A stretch of 64,000 bases of DNA from Sulfurovum zhangzhouensis (GTDB taxonomy: Bacteria; Campylobacterota; Campylobacteria; Campylobacterales; Sulfurovaceae). The position numbers and the translations under genes are program-made. The DNA is taken from positions 1 to 64,000 of the forward strand of contig NZ_JAQIBD010000002.1 in the NCBI RefSeq assembly GCF_030347965.1. Direction: 5' to 3'. The notes below the pieces were generated by a model. It did no database searches. It worked only from the letters and a program-made list of their open reading frames with translations, and was not told the DNA's origin. Below, one piece after another: positions 16,690-25,075 of this stretch (position 1 is its first letter; the number at the start of each line of letters is the position of its first letter).

Positions 16690-17763
16690 ATGAAAATCGT
16701 TGATATCAAAACCACCCTTCTCCGTGCTCCGCTTAAGACTCCATTTATTACTTCATTACGCCGTGTTGATGCGCTTGAAGATCTTGTCGTCATCATAACA
16801 TGTGATGACGGTACCGTAGGCTATGGCGAAGGTGCACCAACACCTGTTATCACTGGAGAGACAATCGATACGATGAAGGCTGCCATTAGCTATCTCAAAC
16901 CGTTTATCATTGGGAAAGAGATATCTGAGCTTGATATTATATTAAAAAATATACACTCTAAACTTTTACATAATACTACTGCAAAATCTGCCCTGGAGAT
17001 CGCACTCTTTGACCTGAAAGCGAAAGCAGAGAATATACCGTTATATAGACTGCTTGGAGGTACAAAGACTACATTTAAAACAGATATTACTATCAGCATG
17101 GACCAAACTGAAAAGATGATCGCTGATGCATTACATGCGGTAAGTATCGGCTATGATACACTTAAGATCAAGATTGGAGATGACCCTATCAAAGACAGTG
17201 AACGCATCATCGCTATCTATGATGCTTTACCTAAAGAGATCACATTAAGACTTGATGCTAACCAGGGATGGGAAGCCGATGAAGCGATCACACTGCTTCA
17301 GAAAGTCGAATCACATGGAATCATCGCAGAGTTTATAGAACAGCCGGTCAAAGCAGATAATATAGAGGGGCTTAAACAGATCAAAGATGCAGTCAAAACT
17401 CCTGTTCTTGCCGATGAGTCTGTCTTCTCGCTAAATGATGCAAAAAGGCTGCTGGAACTTGATGCCGTGGACTATATCAATATCAAACTGGATAAGTGCG
17501 GAGGGATATCCAAAGCCCTCGAACTTGCTGATCTTTGTGAAAGATATGGAGTAAAGTGTATGCTTGGATGTATGCTTGAAGGACCTATCGCCATTGCCGG
17601 AGCAATGCATGTTGCCTCTGCGAGGTCAGAGACTATCACAATGATAGATCTTGATGGTGTAGCACTCCTAGCAAACAACCCTACAAGCGGCAGTGTGATA
17701 TTTGATGAAAGTAACCTTATGCTTTCACTGGATAGTGGTCTGGGTATTGACTCTATAAAGTAA
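16690..17763 (+). CDS. L-Ala-D/L-Glu (dipeptide) epimerase, enolase superfamily
   Basis: A 357-aa protein of the mandelate racemase/muconate lactonising family. The catalytic KxK lysine is in LKIKIGDDP, the metal ligands are Asp in RLDANQGW, Glu in FIEQPV and Asp in VLADES, and the opposite acid/base Lys is in YINIKLDK. This arrangement is that of L-Ala-D/L-Glu epimerases, which convert the murein dipeptide L-Ala-D-Glu to L-Ala-L-Glu. The neighbouring NlpC/P60 endopeptidase could release such peptides, which supports a peptidoglycan-recycling role, though specificity for other dipeptides cannot be excluded. No strong ribosome-binding site is visible. Confidence 0.85.
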   Translation: MKIVDIKTTLLRAPLKTPFITSLRRVDALEDLVVIITCDDGTVGYGEGAPTPVITGETIDTMKAAISYLKPFIIGKEISELDIILKNIHSKLLHNTTAKSALEIALFDLKAKAENIPLYRLLGGTKTTFKTDITISMDQTEKMIADALHAVSIGYDTLKIKIGDDPIKDSERIIAIYDALPKEITLRLDANQGWEADEAITLLQKVESHGIIAEFIEQPVKADNIEGLKQIKDAVKTPVLADESVFSLNDAKRLLELDAVDYINIKLDKCGGISKALELADLCERYGVKCMLGCMLEGPIAIAGAMHVASARSETITMIDLDGVALLANNPTSGSVIFDESNLMLSLDSGLGIDSIK

Positions 17764-17845
17764 CAGACCAAGTAATTTTGTACACTATTTTTCACCCATA
17801 TACCGTCTATTAATCAATCTCTATTACAATAAAACAAAAAGTACT

Positions 17846-19171
17846 ATGATGAGAAAATTGATACTGCTTAGCCTATTTGTTATCACTGTCATTCATGCTG
17901 AGTATACGCTCAAAGAGGGTCATCGTGAAAAATCACGTATAGACAATATGCCCAAAAATGTCGTAGCTGATATGAAACGTATCCCACAAGACCCCGGATA
18001 CTATGCAAAACAAATCAAACCATTCAGCAAACATGAGCAAAAGGAGCTGGATAAACTTTTCAATGAAAAATATTTCATGCCGTGGGAGCTAACCAAGATC
18101 GATATTCCCGAAGAGGATTTTGGATGGGAAGTACGTTTTATCACAAAAAAACCCATCTATAAAGAAAATGGGAAAACCATTCCACCATCTGTATATAACA
18201 AATGGATCGACAATGCTAATATGAGAGAAATTGATACCAAAAGGTATAAGGCGATTACGATCAGGCATACCAATGTAAAAGCACTACCGACAGCATCAGC
18301 TTTCTACCGTGATCCAAGCAAAACCGGAGAAGGCTTCCCTTTTGACTATAACCAAAACTCATCCTATCATATCAATGTACCTCTCTATGTCTCACATTTC
18401 TCCAGAGATAAGCGATGGGCATTCGTTCGTGGTTCATATGCATTTGGATGGGTCAAAGTAGAAGATATTGCACTGGTTGGAAATGATTTTATACGGGCAT
18501 TTAAAAACGACAACTATGCGATGACTATCAAAGATAATCTACGTATCTTCAAAGATAACAATCCTTACTCTCTGATAAAAGTGGGGGCTCTCTTCCCGAT
18601 CTCAAAAGATCAAACAAGCTACCTGATCGCTTCGCGTGATCATAAAGGCCATGCCCATATAGAAAATCTCAGAGCAGAGAACCCGGAATTCATTGCCAAA
18701 AAACCACTGGCATTCACCCCTGAAAATGTTACGAAACTTGCTAAGGAGTTTTACAATGAACCTTATGGATGGGGCGGAAGCTACGAGTGTAGAGACTGTT
18801 CTGCAACGACACGTGATTTCTTAGGTGTCTTTGGTATTTTCCTCCGCAGAAATTCGGGAAAACAGGCAGAAGACGGGCATAGAATCTCTATTCAAGGACT
18901 CGAAAAGCCTTTCAAAAAACGCAAGATCATCAAAGAGGCAGAACCCTTCCGTTCTTTGCTCTATGTACCGGGTCATATCGTACTTTATTTGGGACAATAC
19001 AAGGGAGAACCTGTAGTGATGCATACCTATTGGGGTATCCGTAAAAAAGATACCACTAAACTCATCACCGGACGTACCATCATTACATCTTTGGAACCGG
19101 GTAAAGAGCGTACCGATGTACGTGAAGAAAGCAAATTGATCAATACCTTACAGAATATTGTAACGTTTTAA
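17846..19171 (+). CDS. NlpC/P60 family peptidoglycan endopeptidase with SH3b domains
   Basis: A 441-aa secreted protein (signal peptide LILLSLFVITVIHAEY). Order: an N-terminal helical stabilising region with PQDPGYYAKQIKPFS (about 45-120), an SH3b region (about 140-290, FVRGSYAFGWVKVEDIAL), and a C-terminal NlpC/P60 domain with the catalytic Cys in ECRDCSATTRDFLG and His in VPGHIVLYLGQ. The architecture matches SH3_6-containing enzymes such as gamma-D-Glu-diaminopimelate hydrolases. It acts on murein in the periplasm. It lies 82 bp after the dipeptide epimerase, so both may serve turnover of murein peptides. Two adjacent ATGs make the exact start uncertain by one codon. Confidence 0.85.
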   Translation: MMRKLILLSLFVITVIHAEYTLKEGHREKSRIDNMPKNVVADMKRIPQDPGYYAKQIKPFSKHEQKELDKLFNEKYFMPWELTKIDIPEEDFGWEVRFITKKPIYKENGKTIPPSVYNKWIDNANMREIDTKRYKAITIRHTNVKALPTASAFYRDPSKTGEGFPFDYNQNSSYHINVPLYVSHFSRDKRWAFVRGSYAFGWVKVEDIALVGNDFIRAFKNDNYAMTIKDNLRIFKDNNPYSLIKVGALFPISKDQTSYLIASRDHKGHAHIENLRAENPEFIAKKPLAFTPENVTKLAKEFYNEPYGWGGSYECRDCSATTRDFLGVFGIFLRRNSGKQAEDGHRISIQGLEKPFKKRKIIKEAEPFRSLLYVPGHIVLYLGQYKGEPVVMHTYWGIRKKDTTKLITGRTIITSLEPGKERTDVREESKLINTLQNIVTF

Positions 19172-19194
19172 CGGAGTTACGCTAAAATTCCGTT

Positions 19195-19797
19195 ATGAAA
19201 AAAGAACGTATAAAAGTATTTACAACTACGATCAATGCAGGGAAACACAAGGGTAAAAAACTGGAGATCCCTGCAATTGACACAACAAGAAGCTCAAAAA
19301 GTATTCTCAAAGAATCTCTCTTTAATACCTTGCAGTTTGATGTCATCGATAAAAACTTTGTCGAGGTATTCGGTGGATCAGGTTCTGTAGGACTTGAGGC
19401 TCTAAGCCGCGGAGCCAGTGATGCTTACTTTAGTGAGTACAACAAAACTGCTTTTCGTATACTTGAGAATAATGCAAGAAATATCGATCCGGCACATACA
19501 CATCTCTTCTTTGGAGACAGCTTTGAGAAATTTGAAATCATTTACGATATGGTCAAACGATCCGGTATTAAAACCTACTTCTATTTTGATCCGCCATTCT
19601 CTACACGTGATGGAATGGATGAAGTGTATGATAAGACAGTAGCTTTAATAGAAACGATCGAACCTGATGTCTGTGAGATGGTGATCGTGGAACATATGAG
19701 TAACCTTGAGATGCCAGAACAGATCGGTGCACTCACACAAACCAAACGTAAAAAGTTTGGTCGCAGTACGCTCACTTATTATCAACCTTCACTATAA
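19195..19797 (+). CDS. rsmD: 16S rRNA (guanine966-N2)-methyltransferase RsmD
   Basis: A 200-aa protein matching RsmD: an N-terminal INAGKHKGKKLEIP, then TRSSKSILKESLFNTL, FVEVFGGSGSVGLEALSRGA (SAM motif I with the usual ALSRGA) and the catalytic FYFDPPF (DPPF motif IV). It transfers a methyl group to N2 of G966 in 16S rRNA during 30S assembly. The family glycine after Phe is kept as GGSGS. It starts 23 bp after the NlpC/P60 gene, so it is probably co-transcribed, without a functional link. Confidence 0.9.
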   Translation: MKKERIKVFTTTINAGKHKGKKLEIPAIDTTRSSKSILKESLFNTLQFDVIDKNFVEVFGGSGSVGLEALSRGASDAYFSEYNKTAFRILENNARNIDPAHTHLFFGDSFEKFEIIYDMVKRSGIKTYFYFDPPFSTRDGMDEVYDKTVALIETIEPDVCEMVIVEHMSNLEMPEQIGALTQTKRKKFGRSTLTYYQPSL

Positions 19798-19804
19798 ATA
19801 CAAT

Positions 19805-19829
19805 ACAGGGTGCCAAAGCAGCTCCCTGT
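19805..19829 (+). terminator. hairpin downstream of rsmD
   Basis: ACAGGG-GC pairs with GC-CCCTGT across a 7-base loop with one mismatch. No T-tract follows, so this may be a weak terminator or an RNA-stability element. Confidence 0.4.
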
Positions 19830-19933
19830 TATCCAATAACTCTCCTGTAATCAACGCTCATTTAAGACTTATTTTCTCTTTACATATTGATCCATAGTCG
19901 CTATACTATCTTATCAAAGGAAGGAGAAGAAGC

Positions 19934-20374
19934 ATGGATAAAAACGTCAAGCTGGAGCACTATTACGCGCGATGTGATATGAGCCAGATAAAGGGGCATC
20001 TCAAAGAGTTTCTGGAAAAAGCTAAAAAAGAGATCCCTCAAATCACCGCAGATGAGATCGACTTGGAAGAGATGGTACTCATCGATGTGCGTGAAGCAGA
20101 TGAATTTGCCTCAGGAGTTATCCCTGCCAAGACCATATTTACTATCCCACGTGGAAAACTTGAATTTGCCATCGATGATAAACTTGTTGATCTGAGTGAC
20201 CGCCAAATAGTCTGTTATTGTCTTAAGGGTGCCAGGGGAATACTCGGAGCCAAAACCCTAAAAGACCTTGGATTTAACAATGTTTCAAACCTTGAAGGGG
20301 GTATTGAAAGTTGGGTACAATCAGGAAAAATGATCAAGAACTATATTGGCTACTTCAAAATGGAGAGTAACTGA
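19934..20374 (+). CDS. rhodanese-like sulfurtransferase domain protein
   Basis: A 146-aa single-domain protein. MVLIDVREADEFASGVIP is the CH2A motif, and the active loop is CLKGARG with its cysteine in place; an additional Cys lies two residues before. LEGGIESWVQSG is the usual C-terminal signature. The first 45 residues are a charged helical extension. Rhodaneses carry persulfide sulfur, which fits a sulfur-oxidising organism. There is no signal peptide, so it is cytoplasmic. AAGGAGAAG precedes the ATG. It is followed after 2 bp by the NYN-domain gene. Confidence 0.85.
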   Translation: MDKNVKLEHYYARCDMSQIKGHLKEFLEKAKKEIPQITADEIDLEEMVLIDVREADEFASGVIPAKTIFTIPRGKLEFAIDDKLVDLSDRQIVCYCLKGARGILGAKTLKDLGFNNVSNLEGGIESWVQSGKMIKNYIGYFKMESN

Positions 20375-20376
20375 CC

Positions 20377-21132
20377 GTGGCAAGTAAAAACAAAGACTCA
20401 CATATCGCCCTATTTATTGACAGCGATAACATTTCACACCGTGCATTGGATGGTATCATCAACGAACTCAGTAAATATGGAGTGGTAAATATCCGCCAAG
20501 CTTACGGGAACTGGACAAAAGACAACCTAAAGAACTGGGAAGCTAAACTTCTGGAACTTGCGATCAAACCGATCCAGCAGTTTGACTACTCTAAAAATAA
20601 AAATGCTACAGATATCCTTATGACCATTGATGCAATGGATCTCTTGCACACCAAACAGATCGATGCATTTGCATTTGCGACGAGTGACTCTGATTTTACA
20701 CCTGTGGTGATGCGTGTACAAGCAGAAGGGATCAAAGTCTACGGATTTGGTGAGAAGAAAACTCCTAAACCGTTTATGGCGGCTTGTTCTCAGTTCATCT
20801 TTACAGAAAACCTGATGAGTGATGCATTTAGTAAAAGCCCTACACTGGAAGAAAAGATACAGCAACCTAAACGTAAAACCGGAGATGAGATGCGTAAGGA
20901 TAGCTGGTTGGTCAATCTGCTTCAAAATGCCGTAGAACAGACAATGGAGGATGATGGATGGGCAAACTTAGCTGACATCGGACAGTATATCAACAACAAC
21001 TCCTCTTTCTCTCCGATAAATTACGGGTATAAAAAGCTGAGTCAACTGATCGACCAGATAGATCTATTTGATATTTATGTAGATGAGAACAGCAAACAAA
21101 TGAGTATCAGGGATAAACGCTACAGCTCCTAA
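20377..21132 (+). CDS. NYN-domain nuclease with C-terminal LOTUS/OST-HTH domain
   Basis: A 251-aa protein. The N-terminal PIN-like NYN domain (about 1-150) carries the acidic residues LFIDSDNIS, NATDILMTIDAMDL and ATSDSDFTPVVMR expected of a metal-dependent RNase (LabA/YacP superfamily). The C-terminal 75 residues (DSWLVNLLQNAVEQTMEDDG to SIRDKRY) look like an OST-HTH/LOTUS winged helix, an RNA-binding module often fused to NYN. The GTG start follows the rhodanese stop by 2 bp. It is convergent with, and overlaps by 4 bp, the macro-domain gene. The RNA target is unknown. Confidence 0.85.
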   Translation: MASKNKDSHIALFIDSDNISHRALDGIINELSKYGVVNIRQAYGNWTKDNLKNWEAKLLELAIKPIQQFDYSKNKNATDILMTIDAMDLLHTKQIDAFAFATSDSDFTPVVMRVQAEGIKVYGFGEKKTPKPFMAACSQFIFTENLMSDAFSKSPTLEEKIQQPKRKTGDEMRKDSWLVNLLQNAVEQTMEDDGWANLADIGQYINNNSSFSPINYGYKKLSQLIDQIDLFDIYVDENSKQMSIRDKRYSS

Positions 21133-21656
21133 AGTCCCTGGATACTCTCTTCAAATATACTCTTATCCAGATCATTATGAAAGACAAAATAAACAGTGAT
21201 ATCATGCCCTTCATCCAAAAACTCTTTTACACTTTGATAAGCAATTCGTGCAGCAGCTTCTTTAGGATACCCGTATATTCCTGTTGAGATCGCTGGAAAT
21301 GCGATATCCTTACATCCTAGCTCTAAAGCGGTTTTGAGTGAATTGCTATAACATGATGCCAACAGCGTTTTACACTCACTTCCACAGCTTCCGAAAATCG
21401 GTCCAACCGTATGGATCACATAAGATGCATCCATTACTCCAGCCGTAGTAGCAACAGCCTTACCTGTCGGTAGACCGTCTGGATATTGAGTTGCTCTGAT
21501 CTCTTTACATGCTTCAAATATCGTACGTCCCCCTGCTCTGTGTATCGCACCATCGACACCTCCTCCACCTAATAGTGAACTGTTTGCAGCATTGACGATT
21601 GCACAGACTTGTTCTTTTGTGATATCGCCAGTTTTTATCTTGATATGATTATGCAT
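21129..21656 (-). CDS. macro domain protein, O-acetyl-ADP-ribose deacetylase (YmdB-like)
   Basis: A 175-aa single macro domain: GDITKEQVCAIVNAANSSLLGGGGVDGAIHRAGG contains the ADP-ribose-binding Asn-Ala-Ala-Asn and Gly-rich loop, and FPAISTGIYGYPKEAAARIA the phosphate-binding loop. (The first segment is quoted here only by its key residues, positions 10-44.) This subfamily removes ADP-ribose or acetyl groups from O-acetyl-ADP-ribose and ADP-ribosylated targets. AGGAG precedes the ATG. No ADP-ribosyltransferase gene is visible nearby. Confidence 0.88.
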   Translation of the reverse strand: MHNHIKIKTGDITKEQVCAIVNAANSSLLGGGGVDGAIHRAGGRTIFEACKEIRATQYPDGLPTGKAVATTAGVMDASYVIHTVGPIFGSCGSECKTLLASCYSNSLKTALELGCKDIAFPAISTGIYGYPKEAAARIAYQSVKEFLDEGHDITVYFVFHNDLDKSIFEESIQGL

Positions 21657-21883
21657 GTGTTTCTCCTGATCATTTCAATACATAATTTGTAACAAAAGGT
21701 CCTACCAAATAACTTGTAGCCATTTCAGTATGCTTGTCTACACTTACCCACTTCATCAATGTACCTAATAAAAATATAATACCTTTAAATAAAAGTGTTT
21801 GCATTATCTCCCCACTTTCTTTATAATATTCATTATAACAAATCAATGATAAGTGGTATAATATATCAACAAGGAGTTAAAGC

Positions 21884-22492
21884 GTGTCGAAATCTCATAA
21901 GATTGTCTATAGTATTTATGTTGTTGTATGGATCGTTATGGCCATCAATCCCAAGTATCGTGCAGACTGGTTGCTTGAAAATGTTTTAGTTTTTATCTTT
22001 TTCCCTTTTATTGTCTTGATGGATATCAAACACCATTATTCGCTTACCAGTATTGTATTGCTTCTTATCTTCGCTTCTTTGCATTCTCTGGGATCACACT
22101 ATACTTATGCGGAGATGGAGCACTTTGATGCCATCACACACTTCTTTGGATTTGAACGCAACCATTACGACAGAGTCGTACATTTTTTGTTTGGTCTACT
22201 TGTTTTCAGGATACTCTTTGAAATGATCACGTATGGCATCAGTTCACTCAAAACAGCGCTTATCTTTACACTTACCACTGTTATCACTATCTCTACAATT
22301 TATGAGATGATTGAATGGATCGCGGCAGTGACCTTTCACCCTGAACTTGGCCTGGCATTTTTGGGTACGCAGGGTGATATATGGGATGCACAAAAAGATA
22401 CACTTGTTGCTATTATGGGGGCACTGATTAACTTTTTTTTCTACAAACATTATGCTAAAGTATTTCAGATGCGTCAAACTAGTGACAAATAG
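21884..22492 (+). CDS. DUF2238 (YjdF-like) membrane protein
   Basis: A 202-aa protein with about six membrane segments. The motif HYTYAEMEHF, then NHYDRVVHFLFGLL, TIYEMIEWIAA and GTQGDIWDAQKD are hallmarks of the DUF2238/YjdF family: conserved His, Asp and Glu in a polytopic protein. Function is unknown. The GTG start has AAGGAG at ideal spacing, and TATAAT at 21857-21862 is a good -10 element. It is followed 12 bp later by the NIF3-like gene. Confidence 0.85.
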   Translation: MSKSHKIVYSIYVVVWIVMAINPKYRADWLLENVLVFIFFPFIVLMDIKHHYSLTSIVLLLIFASLHSLGSHYTYAEMEHFDAITHFFGFERNHYDRVVHFLFGLLVFRILFEMITYGISSLKTALIFTLTTVITISTIYEMIEWIAAVTFHPELGLAFLGTQGDIWDAQKDTLVAIMGALINFFFYKHYAKVFQMRQTSDK

Positions 22493-22503
22493 AGGAAGAG
22501 TAC

Positions 22504-22815
22504 GTGTATAAACTGAATTTTTATGTACCCGTAAAAGAAAAAGAAGCAGTAAAATATGCACTCTTTAATATCGGTGTAGGAAAATTTGAGAACTATGAAC
22601 ACTGCAGTTTTGAAGCTTTAGGAATGGGACAATTCAAGCCAATAAACAATGCGGATCCTTACATCGGAACGATCGGAGAAGTTGAGAGAGTTGAAGAGTA
22701 TAAAGTAGAGATGATATGCCAAGATGATCTGATCACTCTTGCGATTCAAACACTCAAAAAGGCTCATCCTTATGAAGAGGTGGCCTATGAAGTATTCAAA
22801 ATGGAAGATTTTTAA
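22504..22815 (+). CDS. YqfO/NIF3-insert-like (CutA fold) protein
   Basis: A 103-aa protein matching the stand-alone form of the domain inserted in NIF3/YqfO proteins: FYVPVKEKEAVKYALFNIG at the start, NYEHCSFEALGMGQFKP in the middle, and AHPYEEVAYEVF near the end. The fold is ferredoxin-like, related to CutA and PII. The role is unknown; it probably forms trimers. GTG start with GAGGAAGAG upstream. It probably shares the promoter of the upstream DUF2238 gene. Confidence 0.85.
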   Translation: MYKLNFYVPVKEKEAVKYALFNIGVGKFENYEHCSFEALGMGQFKPINNADPYIGTIGEVERVEEYKVEMICQDDLITLAIQTLKKAHPYEEVAYEVFKMEDF

Positions 22816-22838
22816 ATATCAAAACAAAGGTAATAGGA

Positions 22839-23297
22839 ATGATAGGACTGATCAAAAAACTCTTTGGAAAAATAGAAGAGAAAGAGTTTATCCCTGATCC
22901 ACCGGGTAGAACGTTTAAACGAGTGCCTACCAGTAAATATTTTGAAGGAGAGTATCCTCCCGAAGAGCTAGAGAATATTGCTAAAGCAAAACAGAATAAA
23001 ATCGATCAGATCAAAGCATTGGAACTTGCACCAAAGTTTTTGCGATACACGTTCAAACATAACAATAATGAAGAAATCACCGCTGCATACGTGGTCTTTC
23101 AAAAAGAGATTTTTGATGAAAAATGGAATATGGTACATGTTACCGAGGTTTCATTCTGTGTACAATCTACAGACTTTGAAGAGTTTGAAAATATGTCAGG
23201 GATAAGTCTCCAAAATGACTTTAGAGACCTCTCTCAGATCAATAATAAAACATATAATGGAGAGGAGCGAAGAAGAGAAGAAAGAGAACTCTTCTAG
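22839..23297 (+). CDS. hypothetical protein, 152 aa
   Basis: A soluble, highly charged protein with no family I recognise. It opens with a short hydrophobic/basic stretch (IGLIKKLFGKIEEKE), has a central beta-rich part (ITAAYVVFQKEIF, VTEVSFCVQST) and ends in GEERRREERELF. AAGG lies upstream of the ATG. It sits 23 bp after the NIF3-like gene and ends that run of plus-strand genes. No function is proposed. Confidence 0.6.
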   Translation: MIGLIKKLFGKIEEKEFIPDPPGRTFKRVPTSKYFEGEYPPEELENIAKAKQNKIDQIKALELAPKFLRYTFKHNNNEEITAAYVVFQKEIFDEKWNMVHVTEVSFCVQSTDFEEFENMSGISLQNDFRDLSQINNKTYNGEERRREERELF

Positions 23298-23334
23298 TGA
23301 TTCGCTGAGCTAACACCATGATGTATCTAAATGA

Positions 23335-24102
23335 TCATTTGGCTTTGCTCTGTATACCTTTAAGAAGCTCCAAGAACTCCTTTTTATTACCATACCCGTT
23401 CAGCTGATCAATGATCGTTACACCATCACTGTTGATGAAATAGAATGACGGTGTCCCCAGAGACTTCATTCCTAATGGCAGTTTTTCTGTTACTACATTA
23501 GTTTTTACCACAACAAATCCCTTATCCAATGCGTCACGTACTTCTGGTTCCACCATTACTTCTCTATCCATTTTGATACACCATTTACAAAAAGGCAATA
23601 CACCCCTTATCATGATGATCTTGTTTTGTTCTTTTGCTAGTTTCACTGCCTCTTCATAAGTATGAATTTTTGCACTGTGTTTTTGTATCATGTCTTCCCC
23701 ATAATCAAAAATATAGGTACTAAGTGCCTCTATCTGATCTTCATCAAGCAGATCTTGCATAGATGGCATGTCCTGATAAAAATGTGTCAGTTCTTGGGGA
23801 ATTACACTTTTTTCTCTTTCTGGTGAAGCGATATAGGTTGCGATGAACTCTTCCACTTCCATTCGCTGAGACTCTTCATCAGCTTTTCTATCACCGACAT
23901 TCAACCTTACGCCAAATGAAAGTTGATTCAGTGTAGGAGCTTTTAGGTGCAGTATAGTATTGTTCTGTTCTGCATTTTCAATCACCTTACTCATCGGTAT
24001 ATAGTAACTGTGACACGAAGCACAATGTGTATCAAACAGTTCTGCTCCCTCTGAGGCAAAGAGTGACAGAACACCTCCAATCCATAGCATTAGTTTTTTC
24101 AT
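23335..24102 (-). CDS. secreted cytochrome c-thioredoxin fusion protein
   Basis: A 255-aa protein with a signal peptide (MKKLMLWIGGVLSLFAS). Residues 20-135 form a single-haem cytochrome c domain: CASCH at 27-31 and, as likely sixth ligand, a Met in the DMPSMQDLL segment. Residues 145-255 form a thioredoxin-like domain with the redox pair FCKWC at 172-175 and the cis-proline loop in GTPSFYFI. The second half resembles the periplasmic thioredoxin-like proteins of the SoxW/DUF255-like type. The fusion implies electron transfer between haem and thiol-disulfide chemistry in the periplasm. It stands alone with its own promoter. Confidence 0.8.
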   Translation of the reverse strand: MKKLMLWIGGVLSLFASEGAELFDTHCASCHSYYIPMSKVIENAEQNNTILHLKAPTLNQLSFGVRLNVGDRKADEESQRMEVEEFIATYIASPEREKSVIPQELTHFYQDMPSMQDLLDEDQIEALSTYIFDYGEDMIQKHSAKIHTYEEAVKLAKEQNKIIMIRGVLPFCKWCIKMDREVMVEPEVRDALDKGFVVVKTNVVTEKLPLGMKSLGTPSFYFINSDGVTIIDQLNGYGNKKEFLELLKGIQSKAK

Positions 24103-24282
24103 CTTTTCTCCTCTATACTATCAGCATATCTCTTTATGGTATGCTGTTTTGGTAGATGGTATATTGAAATTTAAAGATGACATTATATCGTAGCGATAAT
24201 TTACTTTTTTAATTTAAGTTTCTGTCTAACATTTCTATCTGATATTGATCCCACTTTGTTATAATATACTTAAGGAGCATAT

Positions 24283-24507
24283 GTGGCAGAGTTCGGAAGA
24301 GTATTAATGATCATTGGTCTGATTGTTATCATCATCGGTTTTTTACTCACTGTCAGCAACAAACTTCCATTTAATTTTGGCAGACTGCCCGGTGATATCA
24401 TGATCAAAAAAGAGGGATTTACTTTTTATTTTCCCATCACTACTACGATAATCATTAGTGTTGTGCTTTCTCTTCTTTTTTATCTATTTGGTAAGTTTCT
24501 AAAGTAA
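24283..24507 (+). CDS. DUF2905 family membrane protein
   Basis: A 74-aa protein with two membrane segments flanking the family motif FNFGRLPGDIMIKKEG, which is diagnostic for DUF2905. Function unknown. GTG start at 24283, with AAGGAG upstream and TATAAT at 24260-24265 as -10. It is followed after 6 bp by the CDP-alcohol phosphatidyltransferase gene, which hints at a lipid-related role by context only. Confidence 0.85.
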   Translation: MAEFGRVLMIIGLIVIIIGFLLTVSNKLPFNFGRLPGDIMIKKEGFTFYFPITTTIIISVVLSLLFYLFGKFLK

Positions 24508-24513
24508 ATAAGT

Positions 24514-25074
24514 ATGATGCAGTGGAATATACCCAACCTGTTAAGCCTGTTTCGTATCATTGCAGCACCTTTTTTGCTGCTTAGCGGTTGGCTTGGAATG
24601 CCGATACTCTTTTATATTATTTTGGGCTTTATGCTACTCTCTGATGCTTTAGACGGTTTTATAGCACGAATACTCAATCAAACCAGTGCCCTCGGTGCAC
24701 GTTTGGATACCTATGGCGACATCTTAACCTATATCTCTACCCTCGGGGCAGTTTGGTGGCTCTGGCCTGATCTTATTCAAAATGAACTTTACTACATTAT
24801 CTCCGCAGCCGTTCTCTATACGATACCTGCCCTTATCTCCTTCATGAAGTTTGGAGAACTTGCCTCTTATCATACTTGGATCACCAAGATCTCTGCAGTG
24901 ATGATGGCTCTTGGTGTAGTATTACTGTTGCTCTTGAAAGAACCGTTGTTATTTCACTGGGCCGTCTATTTTTTGGTTCTTGAAACGCTAGAGAATATTA
25001 CTATCACATTGTTGATCAAAGAACAGCAAAGTAATATTCACTCTATTTGGCATGCACTAAAGACCAAGGATTAA
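24514..25074 (+). CDS. CDP-alcohol phosphatidyltransferase family protein
   Basis: A 186-aa protein with five or six membrane segments. The family signature DG-x2-AR-x8-G-x3-D-x3-D is complete: DALDGFIARI, then GARLDTYGD (about residues 42-67). It binds a CDP-alcohol and a metal and transfers the phosphatidyl group, as in phosphatidylglycerophosphate or phosphatidylserine synthesis. The low similarity to PgsA motifs leaves the acceptor open. Two ATGs in tandem make the start uncertain by one codon. The RNase Z gene begins 1 bp after its stop. Confidence 0.85.
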   Translation: MMQWNIPNLLSLFRIIAAPFLLLSGWLGMPILFYIILGFMLLSDALDGFIARILNQTSALGARLDTYGDILTYISTLGAVWWLWPDLIQNELYYIISAAVLYTIPALISFMKFGELASYHTWITKISAVMMALGVVLLLLLKEPLLFHWAVYFLVLETLENITITLLIKEQQSNIHSIWHALKTKD

Positions 25075-25075
25075 G

